A stretch of 64,000 bases of DNA from Streptomyces sp. DT2A-34. Lineage in GTDB: Bacteria; Actinomycetota; Actinomycetes; Streptomycetales; Streptomycetaceae. The number at the start of each line of letters is the position of its first letter. Positions within the stretch are counted from its first letter, which is position 1. The position numbers and the translations under genes were made by a program. The notes beneath the pieces are model-generated. The model did not search any database and was not told where the DNA came from. It saw only the letters and a list, made by a program, of their open reading frames with translations. Positions 8,540 to 17,327 of this stretch are shown one piece after another. Location: assembly GCF_030499515.1 (NCBI RefSeq), contig NZ_JASTWJ010000001.1, positions 9,962,001 through 10,026,000 of the forward strand, written 5' to 3'.

Positions 8540-8998
8540 TCAGACCACCCACACCCCGTCCCGCATGAGATACCGTCCGCGCATCTCGTGCTCCCCGTTC
8601 CGCGCCTGCACCAGGCGCGGACGCACCCGGAAGTAGACGTACGCGGCCTCGTCCGCCCGGGGATCCCAGCCCGTCTTCGCGAGGAACGCCTCGGCCGCCG
8701 CGGCCGGCACCTCGTCGGCGGCGTGCAGCTCCGCGTCGCCGTCGACGAGGACGACGTCCAAGGTGTCCCCGAGCGCCAGCCGGGCCCGCCCGCCGTCGCG
8801 CAGGTTGCGGCCGGTCGGGGTGGCCGGCCGGGTCGCGAGCCACAGGGACTCGCCGTGCCACACGAACCAGAGCGGCACCAGGCACGGCAGCCCGTCGGGG
8901 CCGGCCGTGGCCACCCAGATGTCCATCTCCCTCTCCAGGCGGGCCAGGAGATCGCGCTTGCGCTGCTCGGGGGCACGGGGCGGCTTGGTGATCTTCAT
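8540..8998 (-). CDS. PPOX-type FMN/F420-dependent oxidoreductase
   Basis: 152 residues of the split-barrel flavin family (pyridoxamine 5'-phosphate oxidase-like). The segment IWVATAGPDGLPCLVPLWFVWHGESLWLA is shared by actinobacterial F420 or FMN binders, here at about residues 27-55. Such proteins reduce diverse small molecules or bind haem; the substrate here is unknown. It lies between unrelated genes and seems monocistronic. Confidence 0.75.
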   Translation of the reverse strand: MKITKPPRAPEQRKRDLLARLEREMDIWVATAGPDGLPCLVPLWFVWHGESLWLATRPATPTGRNLRDGGRARLALGDTLDVVLVDGDAELHAADEVPAAAAEAFLAKTGWDPRADEAAYVYFRVRPRLVQARNGEHEMRGRYLMRDGVWVV

Positions 8999-9172
8999 GG
9001 CCGGGACGGTACCGGGGGAGGGGGCGATGCGGATCGGGCCCGGGGCCCGCGTCGGTTCGGGCCTCAGTCCTAGGTCTCCGGGCCGGACCGAGGGCCCGTC
9101 CCGCGGGCGACTGGCGTCCGCGACGTTTTACGTATAACCTCTCCCGTCAATCGCACCTCCCGGAAGGCCCCG

Positions 9173-9559
9173 ATGAGACGCATCGCCCTGGTCACCCTCG
9201 TCGTCGACGACTACGACGAGGCGATCCGCCACTACACCGAGGCCCTCGGCTTCCGGCTCGTCGAGGACACCCCGCGCCCGGACGGCTCCCGCTGGGTCGT
9301 CGTCCGGCCCGGCGGCGAGGGCACCTGTCTGCTGCTGGCCCGGGCCACGGGAGACCGGCAGCGCGCCCGGGTCGGTGACCAGACCGGCGGGCGCGTCGGG
9401 TTCTTCCTGTACACCGACGACTTCGCCCGCGACCACGCCCGCATGCTCGCCGCGGGCGTGACCTTCCTGGAGGAGCCCCGGCACGAGCCGTACGGCTCCG
9501 TCGCCGTCTTCCAGGATCTGTACGGCAACCGCTGGGACCTGCTCCAGCCCGCCGACTGA
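9173..9559 (+). CDS. VOC-family (glyoxalase-like) protein
   Basis: 128 residues with one full vicinal-oxygen-chelate domain: VTLVVDDYDEAIRHYTEALGF at the start and VAVFQDLYGNRWDLLQP at the end, the latter carrying the usual metal-side residues. Members include dioxygenases and resistance proteins; no specific role is evident. ATG at 9173 follows GGAAGG. It lies 66 bases before the adenosine deaminase gene on the same strand. Confidence 0.8.
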   Translation: MRRIALVTLVVDDYDEAIRHYTEALGFRLVEDTPRPDGSRWVVVRPGGEGTCLLLARATGDRQRARVGDQTGGRVGFFLYTDDFARDHARMLAAGVTFLEEPRHEPYGSVAVFQDLYGNRWDLLQPAD

Positions 9560-9625
9560 ACCGTCCCCCGCTCCTCCGCCCGCCGCTCCGAACCACCCCG
9601 CTCAAGGCTCAAGGAAAGACCCGCC

Positions 9626-10697
9626 ATGACTGCTACGCGCGTAGACGCCGAAGTGATCCGCCGCCTCCCCAAGGCCGTCCTGCACGACCACCTCGACGGC
9701 GGTCTGCGCCCCGCCACCGTGGTGGAGCTCGCGGAGACGGTCGGCCACACCCTGCCCACCACCGACCCGGACGCACTCGCCGCCTGGTACTACGAGGCCG
9801 CGAACTCCGGCGACCTGGTCCGCTACATCGCCACCTTCGAGCACACCCTCGCCGTCATGCAGACCCGCGAGGGCCTGCTGCGCACCGCCGAGGAGTACGT
9901 CCTCGACCTGGCCGCCGACGGTGTCGTGTACGGCGAGGTGCGTTACGCCCCCGAGCTGAACACCAACGGCGGGCTGACCCTCGCCGAGGTCGTCGAGACC
10001 GTCCAGGAGGGCCTCGCCGCCGGTATGGCGAAGGCCGCGGCCGCGGGTACGCCGGTGCGGGTCGGCACGCTGCTGTGCGGGATGCGGATGTTCGACCGCG
10101 TGCGCGAGGCCGCCGACCTCGCCGTGGCCTTCCGCGACGCGGGCGTGGTGGGCTTCGACATCGCCGGTGCCGAGGACGGCTTCCCGCCCGCCGACCACCT
10201 CGACGCCTTCGAGCACCTGCGCCGCGAGAGCGTCCCGTTCACCATCCACGCCGGCGAGGCGCACGGCCTGCCCAGCATCCACCAGGCCCTCCAGGTGTGC
10301 GGTGCCCAGCGCATCGGTCACGGCGTGCGCATCACCGACGACATAGTCGACGGCAAGCTCGGCCCCCTGGCCGGCTGGGTGCGCGACCGCCGTATCGCAC
10401 TGGAGATGTGCCCGACCTCCAACCTCCAGACCGGCGCCGCCACCTCCATCGCCGAGCACCCGATCACCGCGCTGAAGGACCTTCGGCTTCCGCGTCACCC
10501 TCAACACGGACAACCGTCTGGTGTCCGGTACGACGATGACGCGCGAGATGTCCCTGCTGGTCGGGCAGGCCGGCTGGACCGTCGAGGACCTGCGCACGGT
10601 GACGGTGAACGCCCTGAAGAGCGCGTTCATCCCGTTCGACGAGCGCAAGGCCCTCATCGAGGACGTCGTCCTGCCGGGGTACGCGGCCGCGCTGTGA
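9626..10697 (+). pseudogene. add: Adenosine deaminase, interrupted by a one-base insertion
   Basis: Codons 1-285 read as a normal adenosine deaminase with the zinc pair HDH (H20, H22), TIHAGEAHG with the third zinc His and catalytic Glu, and EMCPTSN. At 10481-10484 the sequence reads CTTC where CTC is expected for Leu-Gly-Phe. Removing one T restores the family sequence through [17 protein letters not shown] and VLPGYAAAL to a TGA at 10695-10697, total 356 codons. As written, the frame runs out of the family to 10741 and loses the Asp of NTDN, which contributes to metal binding. This is either sequencing error or an inactive gene. Confidence 0.88.
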
Positions 10698-10710
10698 AGC
10701 GGCTCGCGGG

Positions 10711-11220
10711 CTATGAGCTCTTCAGCAGCCCGCGGACATAGGCGGCCTGTCCGACGTGCTGCAGATCGTCGGACAGAACGCTGACCAACCGTACGCCCAG
10801 AGTGACCGGCGGGTCCCAGCGCTCGTCCACGATGCGCTCCAGATCCTTGGCGGCCACCTCCCGCAGGGCCCCGAGGGTCTGGGCGTGCACGGCGTCGTAG
10901 TAGCGGGTCAGCAGGTCACCGGAGTCGACCCGCACCTTGGCGACCTTCGCGGCGGTGTGGCCGTAGCCGGTGTCATGGCGTGGCAGGTCGAGGCCGAAGG
11001 TCTTCTGGAAGTCCTGGGTCAGCCAGACCTGGTCGAGGTCGAAGGCGTCGGCGATGTGGTCGTCCTGGACCCGGCTGAGATGCCAGATGAGCCAGGTGAT
11101 GGAGTTGGCGTCGGCGGAGGGGCGGGCGTGCAGGTCGTCGGGGCCGAGGCCCTCGACGGCGGCGTGGACTTCTTCCTGGATGCGGTTGTATCCGTCGATG
11201 AGGATGTCCTTGGCATGCAT
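10711..11220 (-). CDS. DinB/DUF664 superfamily protein (mycothiol-transferase-like)
   Basis: 169 residues of the four-helix DinB-like fold. The metal-ligand pattern is visible: His in [12 protein letters not shown] and His in [14 protein letters not shown] near the C-terminus. In actinobacteria this fold includes metal-dependent mycothiol S-transferases, so a detoxification role is possible. The start at 11220 (MHAKDIL) is preferred over the six-codon extension. The gene is convergent with the adenosine deaminase, 13 bases apart if that gene's frame is corrected. Confidence 0.75.
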   Translation of the reverse strand: MHAKDILIDGYNRIQEEVHAAVEGLGPDDLHARPSADANSITWLIWHLSRVQDDHIADAFDLDQVWLTQDFQKTFGLDLPRHDTGYGHTAAKVAKVRVDSGDLLTRYYDAVHAQTLGALREVAAKDLERIVDERWDPPVTLGVRLVSVLSDDLQHVGQAAYVRGLLKSS

Positions 11221-11245
11221 GGCTCCACCATCGCGCACCCGTCCG

Positions 11246-12133
11246 TCACGCGCCTTCCGTCTCCAGCAGCGCCATCAGGGCCCGGGCCGCCGGGCTGGTG
11301 GCCTGCGGCGGCGGAAGCAGGGCGACCGTCTCGTAGACGTTCTCGTCGGTGACCTTCACGGGCAGCGCGGTCAGTGACCGCCGCTTGTGCCGGAAGTGGC
11401 GCGGTACGACGGCTACGCCGAGGCCCTCGTCCACCAGGTCCAGGAGGCTGTGCACGTCGTTGACCTCCAGGGAGACGCTCCGTCGTACCCCGGCGGCGGC
11501 GAAGACCGCGTCGGTGGTGCGGCGCGGCCCCCAGTCCGGGTGGAAGTCGACGAAGACCTCCCCGCCCAGCTCCTCCGGAGTGACCGCCGCCCCGGCGGCC
11601 GCGAGCCGGTGGCTCGGATGGCACAGGACGGTCATCGGTTCGCCGGTCAGCGGTACGACCCGCAGCTGGTCGGTGTCCTCCTGCGCGGCCCGTACGGCGA
11701 AGGCCAGGTCGAGGCGCCCGGCCGCGACCTCCTCCGCCAGGGCGCCCGAACCCGTCTGACGCAGACAGATCTCCACGTCCGGATGCTGCCGCCGGAAGGC
11801 CGCGAGCAGCCCCGCCACATGCACCCCGGCGATGCACTGCTCCGACCCGAGCGCCAGCATCCCGCGCAGCACGCCCTGCACCGCGGCCACCGCCTCATGG
11901 GCCGCCCGCACCTGCGCCAGGATCCGCTCCGCCTCGCCCAGCAGCGCCCGGCCGGCCGGCGTGAGCGTCACCCGGCGGGTCGTCCGCACGAACAGCGGGG
12001 TCTGCAACTCACGTTCCAGCGCCCGGATCGAGGCCGACAGGCCCGACTGGGACACCATCAGGCGTTCGGCCGCCCGGGTGAAGTGCTGGTCCTCGGCGAC
12101 CGCGACGAAATGCTGGAGATGGCGCAGTTCCAT
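11246..12133 (-). CDS. LysR-family transcriptional regulator
   Basis: 295 residues: N-terminal winged helix-turn-helix (HFTRAAERLMVSQSGLSASIRALERELQTPLF, starting near residue 17) and a C-terminal effector-binding domain. It is divergent from an aldo/keto reductase, the classic LysR arrangement, so it probably regulates that gene and itself. An AT-rich inverted repeat AATCC-N4-GGATT lies 22-35 bases upstream of its start. The co-inducer is unknown. Confidence 0.9.
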   Translation of the reverse strand: MELRHLQHFVAVAEDQHFTRAAERLMVSQSGLSASIRALERELQTPLFVRTTRRVTLTPAGRALLGEAERILAQVRAAHEAVAAVQGVLRGMLALGSEQCIAGVHVAGLLAAFRRQHPDVEICLRQTGSGALAEEVAAGRLDLAFAVRAAQEDTDQLRVVPLTGEPMTVLCHPSHRLAAAGAAVTPEELGGEVFVDFHPDWGPRRTTDAVFAAAGVRRSVSLEVNDVHSLLDLVDEGLGVAVVPRHFRHKRRSLTALPVKVTDENVYETVALLPPPQATSPAARALMALLETEGA

Positions 12134-12154
12134 GATTGAGCAGCCTAACCGCTG

Positions 12155-12168
12155 AATCCCATCGGATT
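12155..12168. promoter_or_regulatory. Candidate LysR operator
   Basis: AATCC-CATC-GGATT, an inverted repeat in the divergent intergenic region between the LysR gene and the aldo/keto reductase. The position and T-rich/A-rich arms suit a LysR recognition half-site, but the match is short. Confidence 0.35.
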
Positions 12169-12282
12169 TACCTGTTGGACCACTGCCCGCAGGTCACGAC
12201 AGAGTGGACGCCGACTGGAATACCGGTCGCCCACCGGTTCTGCGGAACCGTCCTCACGTGTGCCAACCCCTCTGGAGTCGCG

Positions 12283-13275
12283 TTGTACACCGCACACACC
12301 GACCGCTACGCGGACATGCCCTACCGGCGCACCGGACGCAGCGGCCTCAAACTCCCCGCGCTGTCCCTCGGACTGTGGCACAACTTCGGCCCGGACCGCC
12401 CCGTCGAGACCCAGCGGGCCATCCTCCGCCGCGCTTTCGACCTCGGCGTCACCCACTTCGACCTTGCCAACAACTACGGCCCGCCGCCCGGGGCCGCCGA
12501 GTCGGCGTTCGGCGAGGCGCTGAAGACGGACTTCGCGCCGTACCGGGACGAGCTGATCATCTCCACCAAGGCCGGCTATCTGATGTGGCCCGGCCCGTAC
12601 GGCGAGTGGGGCTCGCGCAAGTACCTGATGTCCTCGCTCGACCAGAGCCTGCGGCGGATGGGCCTGGACTACGTCGACATCTTCTACTCGCACCGCCCCG
12701 ACCCGGACACTCCGCTGGAGGAGACGATGGGCGCCCTGCACTCGGCGGTGCAGCAGGGCAAGGCCCTGTACGTCGGCATCTCCAACTACTCCGCCGAGCA
12801 GACCCGTGAGGCCGCCCGCATCCTCGGCGAGCTGGGCACCCCGCTTCTCATCCACCAGCCCCGCTACTCGATGCTCGACCGCCGCCCCGAGGACGAGGGC
12901 CTCCTGGACGCCCTGGACGAGCTCCAGGTCGGCTCCATCGTCTTCTCCCCGCTGGAGCAGGGCGTGCTGAGCAGCCGCTATCTCGACGGCATCCCGGAGG
13001 GCTCGCGGGCCGCGAGCGACAGCCCGTTCCTGAACTCGGACCGGCTCACCGAGGAGCTGGTGGGCCAGCTGCGTGCCCTCGACGACATCGCCAAGTCCCG
13101 TGGCCAGACCCTGGCCCAGATGGCGCTCGCCTGGGTCCTGCGCGGCGGCCGGGTCACCTCCGCGCTCGTCGGCGCGAGCAGCGCGCAGCAGATCGAGGAC
13201 AGCGTCGCCGCCACCCGCAACCTGGACTTCGACGCGGAGGAGCTGGCCCGGATCGACGCGGTGATCAAGGGCTGA
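12283..13275 (+). CDS. Aldo/keto reductase, YghZ/glyceraldehyde-3-phosphate reductase type
   Basis: 330 residues. Features of the AKR14/YghZ group: [19 protein letters not shown] start, [15 protein letters not shown], the active His in [11 protein letters not shown] and the cofactor tail [12 protein letters not shown]. Members reduce aldehydes such as glyceraldehyde 3-phosphate or methylglyoxal. The start is taken as the TTG at 12283 because TGGAG precedes it by six bases and related proteins begin there; an ATG nearby at 12316 is the alternative. Divergent from a LysR regulator. Confidence 0.85.
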   Translation: MYTAHTDRYADMPYRRTGRSGLKLPALSLGLWHNFGPDRPVETQRAILRRAFDLGVTHFDLANNYGPPPGAAESAFGEALKTDFAPYRDELIISTKAGYLMWPGPYGEWGSRKYLMSSLDQSLRRMGLDYVDIFYSHRPDPDTPLEETMGALHSAVQQGKALYVGISNYSAEQTREAARILGELGTPLLIHQPRYSMLDRRPEDEGLLDALDELQVGSIVFSPLEQGVLSSRYLDGIPEGSRAASDSPFLNSDRLTEELVGQLRALDDIAKSRGQTLAQMALAWVLRGGRVTSALVGASSAQQIEDSVAATRNLDFDAEELARIDAVIKG

Positions 13276-13588
13276 GCCGTTCCGTCAGGTGAACGGTCAC
13301 CCGGTCGCCCTCCTGTTTCCCGATGGCCTTGCGCACATCGGCCTTGACGGGGAGCTTGTGGGTGCCGTCTCCCAGGGCCATGAACGAACTCTGGAACGGA
13401 TGTCCGTCGACGGTCCCGCGGATCTTGACCAGCCCGCGGGTGCCGAAGAAGTCGGCGGACTCCGGCCAGACGACATAGGTCCAGCCGCCCTTGCTGGGGC
13501 TTTTGAGCAGGACGGCGGTGAATTCAGCGTCCAATTCCCGGCTCGTGGTCATGTTCCCGCTCGTGGTCATGTTCCCGTTCGTGCTCAT
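13265..13588 (-). CDS. DUF1905 (YdeI-like) protein with duplicated N-terminal hexapeptide
   Basis: 107 residues. The body ([30 protein letters not shown] onward) matches DUF1905, a small beta-barrel domain of unknown function. The ATG at 13588 has a good GGAGG site, and it is followed by two perfect in-frame copies of an 18-bp unit encoding GNMTTS. Each copy also offers an internal ATG. The 3' end overlaps the aldo/keto reductase stop by 11 bases on the opposite strand. Confidence 0.75.
   Translation of the reverse strand: MSTNGNMTTSGNMTTSRELDAEFTAVLLKSPSKGGWTYVVWPESADFFGTRGLVKIRGTVDGHPFQSSFMALGDGTHKLPVKADVRKAIGKQEGDRVTVHLTERLSP
13542..13577. repeat. Tandem 18-bp duplication at a gene start
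   Basis: CTCGTGGTCATGTTCCCG occurs twice in a row (13542-13559 and 13560-13577), in frame inside the DUF1905 gene. It duplicates a start-codon context and may be a recent slippage event. Confidence 0.9.
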
Positions 13589-13658
13589 GACGTCCTCCGT
13601 CGCGGGGGTCTTCGCGGCCTTCCATGCTCAGACCGCCGCGAGGCACGGAACTCATCGC

Positions 13659-13949
13659 TCACGTCTGGGCGGGCACCCGGTCGAGGAATCCCAGGACGGA
13701 CATGATCCGTCCCTCGGCGTCCAGTGTGATCACATCGGACCCGGCCGCCGGCGCCGAACCGTCGGCCTCCCGCACCAGCTCCCAGGAGAAGCGCGCCTGC
13801 GCCGCCGCGACGACGGCCACGATCCCCTCGTGTCCGCGGACGTCGGCGAGGGGGTCGGTGCAGCCGCCCTGCGGGGTCCACGCGGTGGCGACCGCCCGGG
13901 CCGGTTCACTGGGCTCGCGGGCGTTCCAGGCCTCGAAGCAGCGGGCCAC
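13659..13949 (-). pseudogene. SnoaL/NTF2-like protein, shortened remnant
   Basis: The readable 96 residues match the SnoaL-like family: CFEAWNAREP, CTDPLADVRGHEGIVAV and the end DVITLDAEGRIMSVLGFLDRVPA. Family members I know carry about twenty more residues between the central helix and FSWELV; here AAAQARFSWELV joins them directly, so an in-frame internal deletion is likely. No ATG lies in frame upstream; the only usable start is a GTG inside the first helix. I read it as a decaying or truncated gene; an expressed small protein is possible. Confidence 0.55.
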
Positions 13950-14341
13950 CGCGAGGTCGCAGCGGTCGGTGGACGCGGGCGTGGCGATCAGCCTCCAAGG
14001 AGGTCGTCAACGAGGTCGTCACTGCTGGTCGGAACCCGGATGCCGGTCGCGGCGACCCGGTACCGCAACGATGCCCGCCCGGTGCTGAGAGCTCGATTAC
14101 TCCCGAGGTAATGCCCGGTCGTTCCCCGAGGTTGACGTGTACCCGCCGTATTTCGGCCAACACCGGCTGTGAATATGCCAGGAGACTGGCCGGAAAGTCG
14201 TGGTGACAGTGTTTCAGTAGTGAACATACTCGACTACGAGGGTGCCTCACATGGGGCGACGGCACCCTTACACACCGCTCACGAGCCGCACGGGAAGCGA
14301 GGTCCGCCGAGAGGCGAACACGGCAACACGGGGGAGGCTAC
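13950..14341. other. 392-bp intergenic region
   Basis: Lies between the SnoaL remnant and the next gene. The left part (to about 14006) continues the remnant's open frame without a start codon. The rest is slightly AT-richer than its surroundings. No RNA gene, clear promoter or strong hairpin was recognised. Confidence 0.5.
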
Positions 14342-14752
14342 GTGCACGACGAGTTCCTGTGCCATGTCACCGCATACGGCGTCTGCGGCGGACGGCGCAT
14401 CGGTGTACCCCTGGGGACCTATCGGGCGCCCACCCTGGCCCTCGCCTTGTGGTGGTTACGCGACCGGGCTTCCTGGATCGCCGAGCGATTAGACCCGCGA
14501 CCCGACGCCGAGCACTTCCCGCCGGGCGCGCTCGTCCCGGTCGGCGACACCGTGCCCGACGTGCCGGCCGTACTGCGCACCTGGTGCGGTGACGTCGGCC
14601 AACAGGAGCTGGTCGCCGACGAGTTGGCGGCCGGTCGACTGGTGAGGCTCGCGGTGAGCGACGACACCACCGAGTACGAACTGCTCGCCGAGTCGGTGGA
14701 CGCGCTGCGCATGCAGCGGACCATCCCGGCGCTGTTCGTGTCCATCGCGTGA
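14342..14752 (+). CDS. Conserved small protein of unknown function
   Basis: 136 residues, not recognised. GTG start at 14342 with a strong GGGGGAGG site upstream. The protein is soluble, with a Trp/Arg-rich segment ALALWWLRDRASWIAERLDP near residues 33-52 and a C-terminal pattern VRLAVSDDTTEYELLAESVDALRMQRTIPALFVSIA. Composition and codon use match bona fide coding DNA. It has no obvious operon partner; the streptophobe gene is convergent. Confidence 0.65.
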   Translation: MHDEFLCHVTAYGVCGGRRIGVPLGTYRAPTLALALWWLRDRASWIAERLDPRPDAEHFPPGALVPVGDTVPDVPAVLRTWCGDVGQQELVADELAAGRLVRLAVSDDTTEYELLAESVDALRMQRTIPALFVSIA

Positions 14753-14866
14753 AGCCGCCGCACCAGCGCTGCATGCCCGCCTGGGAGGCCCCCGACCCCA
14801 CCCGGCCCACCGTGCCGCACGACGGCGGCCCGCTGACCCGCACCGCCCCACTCCGTCGAGCGGACG

Positions 14867-16138
14867 TCATCTTCCCCGGGGCGCCGCGACCCCGCCCCGG
14901 TGCCGCGCCAGCAGCCCGCCGAGGAACCCGGCGACCAGCCCCCACAGCAGCGCCAGGCCGAACGCGGTCCACACCTCGGGCCTCAGGACCAGCTCTCCGC
15001 CCAGATCACCGCCCAGGTCGCCGATGCCCAGGACCGACAGGCCGTAGTGCGCGGAGATCCGGCCGACGAGGCAGATCATCAGGACCGTCAGCGCGAGAGC
15101 GACCGCCATGTGGACGGCGTGCTGCCAGGCACGCATCCGGGCGGGTGAACGCCTCGTCATCACGAACGCGACGGCCAGCAGCAGGGCCGAGTCGACGGCG
15201 ACGAGCCACCACACCCGGCTGTCGTACTCGGCGAGCGTGCCCAGATCGAGCGCGGCGTCGTCCCGGCCGCGCAGTACCTCGTCGAGAACATGCGGCATGG
15301 GCAGCCCGAACGGCCCCTCCACCCGGCCGTTCCATGTCGCGCCGAGCCCGATCGTGAGGGCGAGCCACACCAGGTTCGGCATTCCGAGCAGGATCACCGC
15401 GAGCGTCTCGACCGCGTGCCCGCGTGTCGCCGCGACGACCAGGCCGACGACGACACCCAGCCCGACCCACGCCAGCAGCAGCACCACCATGGCGTACGCG
15501 GCCGGTCGTACCGACTCCTGGAAGCGCAGCAGTCGGCCCGGCAGCGGAGCCCCGCGCGAGACCAGCAGGGCCACCACCAGCACGCCCGCCAGCCACAGCA
15601 GGCCGAAGAACACGGTCGCCGGGACGTCCGTGGTGAAGCCGACCTCCGGTGAGATGCCGAACAGGTCACCGAGGTCGCCCAGGACGTCTTCCCCGAGGTC
15701 GCCGAGGGAGAGGGAGAAGGTCTGGCGGGCGGCGTAGGCCAGCGCCACCAGCCCGGCCAGCCACAGTACGGCGATCCTGGCGGCCCATCCGGCCAGTTCC
15801 CCGGCGCCGGTGACCGCCCGGTGCCGCAGCGGCCGCAGGAAACCGGCGGCCAGGACGAGGGCTCCGACGAGCGTGACGGACAGTGGGATCACAGTCAGCC
15901 CGGCGTCGGACTCGGCCAGCCCACCGGCGTTCCCGGAGACCTCGACCGTGCCGCCGACCGCCGTGACCACGGTCGCGGCGACGACCCGCGGGAAGGCGTT
16001 GTCCGGAAGCTCCGCGGCACCGGCCGCCCACAGCCCCAGCGATGCGACCACCCCCATCGAGAGCAGCCCGGCCAGCACCGTGGCGAGGGCCTGTACCCAG
16101 CCGTGGCCGGCCACGGCCGGACGAGTGGGGGTCGGCAT
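14867..16138 (-). CDS. Streptophobe-family integral membrane protein
   Basis: 423 residues with roughly ten to twelve membrane helices; matches the streptophobe family, a large Streptomyces membrane family of unknown function. Conserved elements include GWVQALATVLAGLLSMG at the start and MPNLVWLALTIGLGATW. Acidic-Gly loops GDLGEDVLGDLGDLFG and GIGDLGGDLGGEL sit between helices. Start ATG at 16138 follows GGGCAGGG; the 61-codon upstream extension is not family-like. The gene is divergent from an RsbW-like ATPase gene. Confidence 0.85.
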   Translation of the reverse strand: MPTPTRPAVAGHGWVQALATVLAGLLSMGVVASLGLWAAGAAELPDNAFPRVVAATVVTAVGGTVEVSGNAGGLAESDAGLTVIPLSVTLVGALVLAAGFLRPLRHRAVTGAGELAGWAARIAVLWLAGLVALAYAARQTFSLSLGDLGEDVLGDLGDLFGISPEVGFTTDVPATVFFGLLWLAGVLVVALLVSRGAPLPGRLLRFQESVRPAAYAMVVLLLAWVGLGVVVGLVVAATRGHAVETLAVILLGMPNLVWLALTIGLGATWNGRVEGPFGLPMPHVLDEVLRGRDDAALDLGTLAEYDSRVWWLVAVDSALLLAVAFVMTRRSPARMRAWQHAVHMAVALALTVLMICLVGRISAHYGLSVLGIGDLGGDLGGELVLRPEVWTAFGLALLWGLVAGFLGGLLARHRGGVAAPRGR

Positions 16139-16319
16139 GCTCACCCTGCCCACGCTAAGCAGCGCCGCTGCGGCGCGCCCTCCGAGAGGTCCGTCCGCGT
16201 CGGCTTGCGCGTCACTGTGACGTACGGCGCCACCTGCATGGAGACTGCGCGGCGCTGCTCTGGGTACGAGGACTGGTGCAGCAGCGTCCGGCCAGGTCCG
16301 GCTTCCGAGAGAGAAACGC

Positions 16320-16775
16320 ATGATCGAGCACGTGGACGGGGCAGTGATTCCGACTGGTTTCGACGTGCCCGTGGAACCGCTTCGACGGGCGGCGCACTAC
16401 AGCGGTGAACCGGGATGCATCGCCGAGGCGCGGTCCTTCGCCGCGCGGTTCCTGGGCCGGCTCAGGACCGAGTGGTGCGCCACGATCGGCGAGCCCGCCC
16501 AGGACAAGGTGCTCCTGGTGGTCAGCGAACTGGTCACCAACGCCGACCGGCACAGCAACGGCCCGTACATCCTGGACCTGGAGGGCACGGACGACGCGGT
16601 GATGGTCTGCGTGTACGACAGCAGCTCCGCCCTGCCCCGCCGCTACCCCAAGGACCCGGAACGGGTCGGCCGACACGGTCTGGAGATAGTGCACGCGCTC
16701 GCGGCGGAGGTCACCGTGGAAAAGGTGCCGGTCGGCAAGCGGGTGCGGGCGCTGCTGCGGCTGACCGACGAGTGA
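16320..16775 (+). CDS. RsbW-like ATP-binding protein (anti-sigma factor/kinase family)
   Basis: 151 residues with one HATPase_c domain of the RsbW/SpoIIAB type. The N-box reads ELVTNADRHS and the G box is reduced to RHGLEIVHALA; the lid is short. Streptomyces encode dozens of these proteins, acting in partner-switching control of sigma factors or in morphogenesis. No anti-anti-sigma or sigma gene lies alongside, so the target is unknown. Confidence 0.8.
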   Translation: MIEHVDGAVIPTGFDVPVEPLRRAAHYSGEPGCIAEARSFAARFLGRLRTEWCATIGEPAQDKVLLVVSELVTNADRHSNGPYILDLEGTDDAVMVCVYDSSSALPRRYPKDPERVGRHGLEIVHALAAEVTVEKVPVGKRVRALLRLTDE

Positions 16776-16883
16776 CGGACGAACTCGGCCAGTGAAAGGG
16801 TGGGTTGGCCGGTCCCCGGACCCACCTCCGGTGATTCTCCCCAGAGCAGAACGCTGATCCCTTCCCACCAGGGCCAGGGAATC

Positions 16884-16889
16884 TAGTCT
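16884..16889 (+). promoter_or_regulatory. Probable -10 element of popR (leaderless mRNA)
   Basis: TAGTCT lies six bases before the GTG start of popR and no ribosome-binding sequence intervenes, so transcription probably begins at the start codon, giving a leaderless message. Confidence 0.5.
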
Positions 16890-16895
16890 GAAGAC

Positions 16896-17312
16896 GTGAG
16901 CAACCAACCGCCGAACGAAGCCCGCGTCATTCCGCTGCGCCCGCCTGCCGCGCGCCCGGCCGCCGCTCCGTCACAGCAGGGTCCGTCACAGCAGGGGGAG
17001 GCCAAGGAACCCCTGTGGCGCGACCTGGTCGGCGACGTCCTGCGCCGCGAGCGCCTGACCCAGGAGCGCACGCTCAAGGACGTGGCCGACGCGGCCCGGA
17101 TCTCCATGCCGTATCTCTCGGAGGTGGAGCGGGGCCGCAAGGAGGCCTCCTCGGAGGTCCTCGCGGCCGCCGCCCACGCCCTCGGGCTCGGCCTCGGCGA
17201 CCTGCTGTCGCGTGCGCAGGGCGAGCTCGTGCGGGTCACCAGCCGCCGGATGCCCAGCAGTAGCCGCAGCAGGGCCGGTGCGCCGTACGACGGGATGTGT
17301 CTGGCCGCGTGA
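16896..17312 (+). CDS. popR: PopR-like transcriptional activator of clpP3-clpP4
   Basis: 138 residues: Pro/Ala-rich N-terminus with a tandem PSQQG repeat (residues 25-34), an XRE helix-turn-helix (TLKDVADAARISMPYLSEVERGRKEAS) and a C-terminus ending in Leu-Ala-Ala. PopR of S. lividans activates clpP3-clpP4 and is itself degraded by ClpP through its terminal alanines (Viala and Mazodier). Location next to clpP4, the LAA tail and a matching TCTGCC-N3-GGCAGA site upstream of clpP3 all support this identity. ClgR, the paralogue for clpP1P2, is the main alternative. Confidence 0.85.
   Translation: MSNQPPNEARVIPLRPPAARPAAAPSQQGPSQQGEAKEPLWRDLVGDVLRRERLTQERTLKDVADAARISMPYLSEVERGRKEASSEVLAAAAHALGLGLGDLLSRAQGELVRVTSRRMPSSSRSRAGAPYDGMCLAA
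16967..16996. repeat. 15-bp tandem duplication in popR
   Basis: TCCGTCACAGCAGGG occurs twice in tandem (16967-16981, 16982-16996), encoding two PSQQG copies in the N-terminal tail of PopR ahead of the DNA-binding domain. Confidence 0.85.
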
Positions 17313-17327
17313 GGCCGCGCCGGCGCC

